A DNA stretch of 64,000 nucleotides, taken from Nonomuraea pusilla (GTDB lineage Bacteria > Actinomycetota > Actinomycetes > Streptosporangiales > Streptosporangiaceae). The translations under genes were made by a program, and so were the position numbers. The DNA is taken from assembly GCF_900109355.1 (NCBI RefSeq), contig NZ_FOBF01000002.1, forward strand, positions 1 to 64,000, given 5' to 3'. Shown here piece by piece: positions 60,221-64,000 of this stretch (within the stretch, counting starts at the first letter, position 1; each line of letters starts with the position of its first letter). A model generated the notes under the pieces. It did no database searches and had not been told where the DNA came from. It saw only the letters and a program-made list of their open reading frames with translations.

Positions 60221-61837
60221 TCAACCGGCCGATCCCAGCGGGGCGCCCCACGGGAAGACGAGCTGGGCGATGCCGGTCGGCGCGCCGGTGAGCCGCTTGT
60301 TGAGGAACATGCTGTGCGGCACCTCGTACAGCGGGATCCAGACCACGTCGCGGACGGCGATCTCCTGCAGCCTGGCGACCGTCGCGGCGCGCGCGGCCGG
60401 GTCGGCCTGCGCGTTCGCCTCGTCGACCAGGGCGTCGTACTCGGGGTTGGAGTAGCCGCCGTAGTTGGCGAAGTCCCCGGTCGTGAGGATGCCGTAGAAC
60501 TCCAGCGGGTCGGGGGTGGAGTCGTACCAGATCGTCATGACCAGGTCGATCCCCTCCCGGGCCTTGGGGTCGGAGAACAGCGCCGTGTAGGCCTCGGGGG
60601 CGACCGCCTTCAGCTCGACCTGCAGGCCGATGGCCTGGCCCGCCGACTGCACGGCGTTGGCGATGACGCCGATCTCCGGGGAGAGCGTGCTGGTCGCCAT
60701 GACGATCTTCTTGCCGGTGGCGCCGGCCTCCTCGATCAGCTTCTTGGCCCCGGCGACGTCCCGGGTGAGCGCGGGAAGCTTCGCGTAGTACTCCTTGGCC
60801 GCCTCGGGGGCGATGCCCCAGGCGCCGGTGGCGCCGGGCGCCTTCGCCGGGGTGGCGACGCCGCCCGCGGCGGCCCTGATGATGCCGTCGCGGTCGAGTG
60901 CCATGGACAGCGCCTTGCGGACCTTGACGTCGCCGAGCGTGCCTTTGAGGTCGGTGGGGATCAGGTTCACGGCCGTCGTGTTGGGGCCGAAGTAGAGCGT
61001 GCCGCTCGTGGCGGTGCGGAGCTTGGGGAATCCGCTCGACGGCAGCAGGTAGCCGCCGTCGACCTCGCCCGCGAGCAGCGCGTTGACGCGGGCGGCCGGG
61101 TCCGGGATGAACACGTTCCTGATGGTGTTCGCCTTCGGAGCCAGTGACGGGTCCCAGTAGCCGCCGAACTTCTTCAGCGTGATCGACTGGCCCTTCTGCC
61201 AGGAGTCGAGGGAGAAGGGGCCGGTGCAGTCGACGCCGACGTCCGGGGTGCCGTAGCCCTCCTTCGCGAGGGACGCGGCGCTCGCGATGGTCCCCGCGGA
61301 GGTGCCCATCTCCTCGTTGAAGAGCTGGTCGGGCTTCTTCAGATGGACGGTGACCTCCATCGGCCCGGTCTTGTCGATCCTTTCGACGTTCCGGTAGACG
61401 GAGACCCAGTACGAGCCGACCTTCGGGTCCATGTGGCGGCGCATGCTGGCGACGACGTCGTCGGCGGTGAGCGTCGAGCCGTGGTGGAATCTCACGCCCG
61501 GACGGATCGTGTAGACCCAGCGCTTGGGGTCGGGCGCCTCCGCGGCGGTGGCCAGGCCCGGCTCCACCTTCAGGTCGGGGGTGATCCGCATGAGCTGCTC
61601 GCACACGTTGGCGAGCACGGTGTTGGGTGGGTAGTCGAAGGCGTACGCGTAGTCCAGGGACTGCGGTTCCGCGTAGAGCGACCAGGTCACGGTGTCCACC
61701 GGGCCCTTGGCGGGCGGCGTGTCCTTGGTGATCTCGAAGGCGCCTGCGGCGCCCTTGGTGCCGGCGGGCGGGCCGCCGCAGGCGGCGACGGCGAGCGCGA
61801 GCAGCGCTCCTGCGGCGGCGAAACGGGAGGTGCGCAT
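60221..61837 (-). CDS. family 5 extracellular solute-binding lipoprotein
   Basis: A 538-residue binding protein for the peptide-type importer. Lipobox VAAC with Cys at residue 20; the family 5 core is plain (LYAEPQSLDYAYAFDYPPN, DPKRWVYTIRPGVRFHHGS). The ATG at 61837 has GAGGTG five bases upstream and starts the signal peptide directly, whereas the longer frame to 61921 runs into the operator region. It is the first gene of the seven-gene operon. Ligand: oligopeptide, amide or another polar compound, not determined. Confidence 0.94.
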   Translation of the reverse strand: MRTSRFAAAGALLALAVAACGGPPAGTKGAAGAFEITKDTPPAKGPVDTVTWSLYAEPQSLDYAYAFDYPPNTVLANVCEQLMRITPDLKVEPGLATAAEAPDPKRWVYTIRPGVRFHHGSTLTADDVVASMRRHMDPKVGSYWVSVYRNVERIDKTGPMEVTVHLKKPDQLFNEEMGTSAGTIASAASLAKEGYGTPDVGVDCTGPFSLDSWQKGQSITLKKFGGYWDPSLAPKANTIRNVFIPDPAARVNALLAGEVDGGYLLPSSGFPKLRTATSGTLYFGPNTTAVNLIPTDLKGTLGDVKVRKALSMALDRDGIIRAAAGGVATPAKAPGATGAWGIAPEAAKEYYAKLPALTRDVAGAKKLIEEAGATGKKIVMATSTLSPEIGVIANAVQSAGQAIGLQVELKAVAPEAYTALFSDPKAREGIDLVMTIWYDSTPDPLEFYGILTTGDFANYGGYSNPEYDALVDEANAQADPAARAATVARLQEIAVRDVVWIPLYEVPHSMFLNKRLTGAPTGIAQLVFPWGAPLGSAG

Positions 61838-61905
61838 CCGACCACCTCTTTCGGAACGGGCCGCAACCATCGGCGTGCGGCGGAAGTGGCTGCGAGTATT
61901 CGTGA

Positions 61906-61943
61906 AGGAACGTTCCTGCACAAGACCTTGAGGGAACGGTTCT
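61906..61943. promoter_or_regulatory. two palindromic LacI-type operators between the ABC operon and lacI
   Basis: AGGAACGTTCCT (61906-61917) is a perfect 12-bp palindrome with a CG centre. AGGGAACGGTTCT (61931-61943) is a related, imperfect copy about 26 bp away. A third palindrome, GGCGGGGCGCCCCGCC (61964-61979), lies closer to lacI. The first site is 69 bases upstream of the binding-protein start. Confidence 0.7.
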
Positions 61944-61998
61944 GCGATCCGTGCGAGGGGGTTGGCGGGGCGCCCCGCCGGATGGCAGGATCCCGCTC

Positions 61999-63072
61999 AT
62001 GAGCACGCCGGACCGCGGCCCCAGGGTTCGCCTCGTGGACGTGGCCCGCGCGGCAGGGGTGTCCAAGACCACCGTGTCGGACGCGCTGAACGGGGCCGGA
62101 CGGCTTCCCGCCGCCACCCGCGAGCACGTGCAGAAAGTGGCGCGCTCCCTCGGCTACCGCCCGAACGCCACGGCGCGGCTACTGCGCGCCGGGCACACCC
62201 GCCTGCTCGGCGTCGCGGCACGCGAGTACGTCGAGACACCGTGGGTCTACCCCGAGCTGGCCTACTTCGCCCAGATCGTCACCGCCACGACCCGGGCGGC
62301 CCTGGCCCACGGCTACGGGGTCGTCCTGCTGCCCACCTACGGCCCCGACGACTGCTGGCTCGACATGCCGCTCGACGGCGTCTTCGTCATCGACCCGGTC
62401 CAGGCCGACCCGATGGTCAGGGACTTCCTCGCGGCGGGCGTCCCCGTGGTCGCCGACCGCAGGGCACTGGCCGAGGCCGCGGACCAGGCGCGGGACATCG
62501 GCCGGTGGGTCGACTTCGACTACGCCGCCGCCGTCCGCCAGGTCCTCGGCCACCTGGAGGAGGCCGGGGCCGAGCGCGTCGCCGTCGTCGCGGGCGCGAC
62601 CACCGCCTGCTTCCACCAGCAGACCACCCGTGCCTACCTCCAATGGTGCGCCGAGCGGCGACGCGAACCCCGCATCGCGTACCTCCCCGCCCCAGGGGTC
62701 CAGCCGGCGCTGGACGCCGTCACCGAGTTGCTCGCCGCCCCCGCCCCGCCAGACGCGCTCCTCACCCTCGTCGAGCTCAGCCCGCCGCTCCTGCTGGACA
62801 CGATCCGCAGGCTGGGCCGCTCGGTCCCCGACGACCTGCTGCTGGTCTGCGCCACGGAGGACCCGGCGGCGCGCTACACCGACCCGCCGATCAGCACGCT
62901 CGGCTTCCTGCCGGGCCAGACCGCCCAGGCGGCGGTGGACCTGCTCGTCGACTGCCTCGAAGGCCGCGCGGGCGACGCCGGACGCCTGTTCTCGGCCGAC
63001 TTCCAGGCCCGCGCGTCCTCCGCCCCTCCCGCCCGGAGGGCCGCGCGGCCGCCCCGGCTCACCCGCGGCTGA
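61999..63072 (+). CDS. LacI-family transcriptional regulator of the amide/peptide import operon
   Basis: A 357-residue repressor. The HTH and hinge are clear (RLVDVARAAGVSKTTVSDAL, then LGYRPNATARLLRAG), and the effector domain follows with typical but diverged blocks. The ATG at 61999 is chosen because it puts the HTH ten residues in; GTG 61951 would lie upstream of a palindrome. It is divergent from the binding protein across shared operators and probably represses that operon. Its stop overlaps the convergent neighbour by 14 bases. Confidence 0.92.
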   Translation: MSTPDRGPRVRLVDVARAAGVSKTTVSDALNGAGRLPAATREHVQKVARSLGYRPNATARLLRAGHTRLLGVAAREYVETPWVYPELAYFAQIVTATTRAALAHGYGVVLLPTYGPDDCWLDMPLDGVFVIDPVQADPMVRDFLAAGVPVVADRRALAEAADQARDIGRWVDFDYAAAVRQVLGHLEEAGAERVAVVAGATTACFHQQTTRAYLQWCAERRREPRIAYLPAPGVQPALDAVTELLAAPAPPDALLTLVELSPPLLLDTIRRLGRSVPDDLLLVCATEDPAARYTDPPISTLGFLPGQTAQAAVDLLVDCLEGRAGDAGRLFSADFQARASSAPPARRAARPPRLTRG

Positions 63073-63487
63073 GGCCCGGCGGGAACCCGGGGAGCTCCTG
63101 GGGCGAGACGGGGAAGGCGATGGTGCTCATGAGGGCGTTGGCCTCCTGCCGGGAGTCCAGCCGGGTGTGCTGGACGACGATGGGCACGTCGCTGGTGACC
63201 ACGAGGCAGTAGTCGGTGCCGACGGGGATCCGCTCCGGGTCGTGGAGGTCGTTGATCCGCTGGTGGAAGGCACGCCGGGCAGGGATGGAGAGGACGAAGG
63301 GGCCGGCGGGCTCGCGGTCGGTGAAGTAGACGCGCACCAGCACCCGCGCCCCGGTGTCTCCCGCGTTCAGCATGCAGATGCTGTCGTGGCTCGTCATCTC
63401 GGGCTCGGGGCCCGAGCTGCGGGGTGGGATGTAGCCGTCGGCGACGACCCAGGTGGTGGCTCCGACGCCGGCGCTGCGTGGCCGCAT
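63059..63487 (-). CDS. Anabaena sensory rhodopsin transducer-like (ASRT) protein
   Basis: A 142-residue beta-rich protein of the ASRT family (PF07100). Family blocks: TTWVVADGYIPPRSSGPEPE near the start, SHDSICMLNAGDTGARVLVR, YFTDREPAGPF, RRAFHQRINDL and PIVVQHTRLDSRQ. In Anabaena this tetrameric protein binds sensory rhodopsin, but relatives in bacteria without rhodopsins are thought to bind small carbohydrates or similar ligands. No rhodopsin gene is in the window. AAGGA lies five bases before the ATG. It follows an SDR gene by ten bases and is probably its operon partner. Confidence 0.88.
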   Translation of the reverse strand: MRPRSAGVGATTWVVADGYIPPRSSGPEPEMTSHDSICMLNAGDTGARVLVRVYFTDREPAGPFVLSIPARRAFHQRINDLHDPERIPVGTDYCLVVTSDVPIVVQHTRLDSRQEANALMSTIAFPVSPQELPGFPPGLSRG

Positions 63488-63497
63488 GATGGTCCTT

Positions 63498-64000
63498 TCA
63501 GAAGTCGTTCGCGCCGCGGGCGGTGAGGCCGCCGTCGACGTGCAGGTGGGCGCCGGTGACGTAGCTCGCCTTGGGGCCGAGCAGCCAGTCGACGGCTTCG
63601 GCGATCTCCTCGGGGCGGGCGAGCCGGCCCATGGGGATCTGCGTCCTCGCGCGCTCGGCGAGGTCGCCGCCCGCGCCCGCGGTGACGTCGAGCAGCGGGG
63701 TCGCCGTCGCGCCGGGGACGACGCCGTTGACGCGGACGCCCGACGCCGCGTAGTCGATGGCCAGCGCTCTGACGAGGGCCGACACGCCGCCTTTCGAGCT
63801 CCCGTAGGCGCTGTTGGAGCCGCCGGCGAACCCCACGAATGCCGAGGGGGAGGAGACGCACACGATCGCGCCGGCGAGCCCCTGGGCGAGGAGGAGGCGG
63901 ATGGCCTCACGGCAGGTGAGGAACGTGCCGCTGAGGTTGACGTCGATCACCTTCGACCATTCGGCGAGCGTGGTCTCGTGCGCCTTGCGGGCGATCTCGA
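63498..64000 (-). CDS. SDR-family oxidoreductase (5' part outside the window)
   Basis: The last 167 residues of a short-chain dehydrogenase/reductase; the N-terminal cofactor-binding TGxxxGIG part lies beyond the right edge. The frame continues to base 64000 (ARKAHETTLAEWSKVIDVNL). The Asn-containing DVNLSGTF, the catalytic Ser in CVSSPSAFVG, YGSSKGGV with Tyr and Lys, and the closing VTGAHLHVDGGLTA are clear. The typical role is NAD(P)-dependent oxidation of a sugar, alcohol or beta-hydroxy compound. Confidence 0.93.
   Translation of the reverse strand, partial: EIARKAHETTLAEWSKVIDVNLSGTFLTCREAIRLLLAQGLAGAIVCVSSPSAFVGFAGGSNSAYGSSKGGVSALVRALAIDYAASGVRVNGVVPGATATPLLDVTAGAGGDLAERARTQIPMGRLARPEEIAEAVDWLLGPKASYVTGAHLHVDGGLTARGANDF

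Overview
The window is 64 kb of very GC-rich DNA. Genes are densely packed, with many GTG starts and many 4-base start/stop overlaps (ATGA or GTGA), and the codon third positions are mostly G or C. The gene content (RpoB of actinobacterial type, ECF41 sigma factor, SHOCT protein, DUF6223, many GntR/TetR/LacI/MarR regulators) points to a mycelial actinomycete. A stand-alone rpoB at the left edge, not followed by rpoC, recalls the second rpoB described in Nonomuraea, so Streptosporangiales is my best guess; this is inference, not proof. No rRNA, tRNA or CRISPR array was seen.

Layout. 1-3.9 kb: 3' end of rpoB, a strong bidirectional terminator, a GntR-MFS pair with a perfect palindromic operator, and a divergent TetR / GAP-family membrane protein pair. 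4.0-11.3 kb: a LacI regulator, a sugar ABC importer (binding protein and two permeases), a GH1 beta-glucosidase and a Tat-exported glucoamylase-like/GH144-type hydrolase. The same operator motif occurs before lacI and before the importer. 11.4-12.8 kb: glutamate decarboxylase. 13.1-19.6 kb: a fatty-acid desaturase divergent from a four-gene operon of a cytochrome P450, a cyclooxygenase-like haem dioxygenase, a large lipase-like hydrolase with a decarboxylase-like tail, and a small helical protein. This is a candidate bacterial oxylipin pathway and the most interesting part of the window.

19.7-28.2 kb is an accessory stretch: gene relics (tyrosine integrase, serine hydrolase, a nitroreductase/PP2C mosaic), a two-component system, an ECF41 sigma factor with its AhpD-like partner, and small membrane proteins. 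28.2-42.6 kb is a respiratory island. On the minus strand are caa3-type oxidase subunits (ctaC, ctaD, ctaE), an assembly factor, a lipoprotein cytochrome c and a compact bc complex (qcrC, qcrA, qcrB). Divergent on the plus strand is a System I-type cytochrome c maturation operon (ccmC-D-E-F-G-H/I) ending in a cupredoxin. Maturation genes and c-type cytochromes therefore lie side by side.

42.7-53.4 kb: a secreted I36-type protein, a MarR-controlled acyl-CoA catabolic operon (enoyl-CoA hydratase, acetoacetyl-CoA synthetase-like ligase, 3-hydroxyacyl-CoA dehydrogenase, amidohydrolase), an operon with the two halves of a Tm-1-like protein plus a cupin, a second cupin, an aldo-keto reductase, and a secreted lectin built of three near-identical repeats behind a structured leader. 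53.5-63.1 kb: a seven-gene minus-strand operon (peptide-type ABC importer, amidase, YtcJ-like amidohydrolase) divergent from its probable LacI repressor. The right edge holds an orphan sensory-rhodopsin-transducer-like gene and a truncated SDR dehydrogenase.
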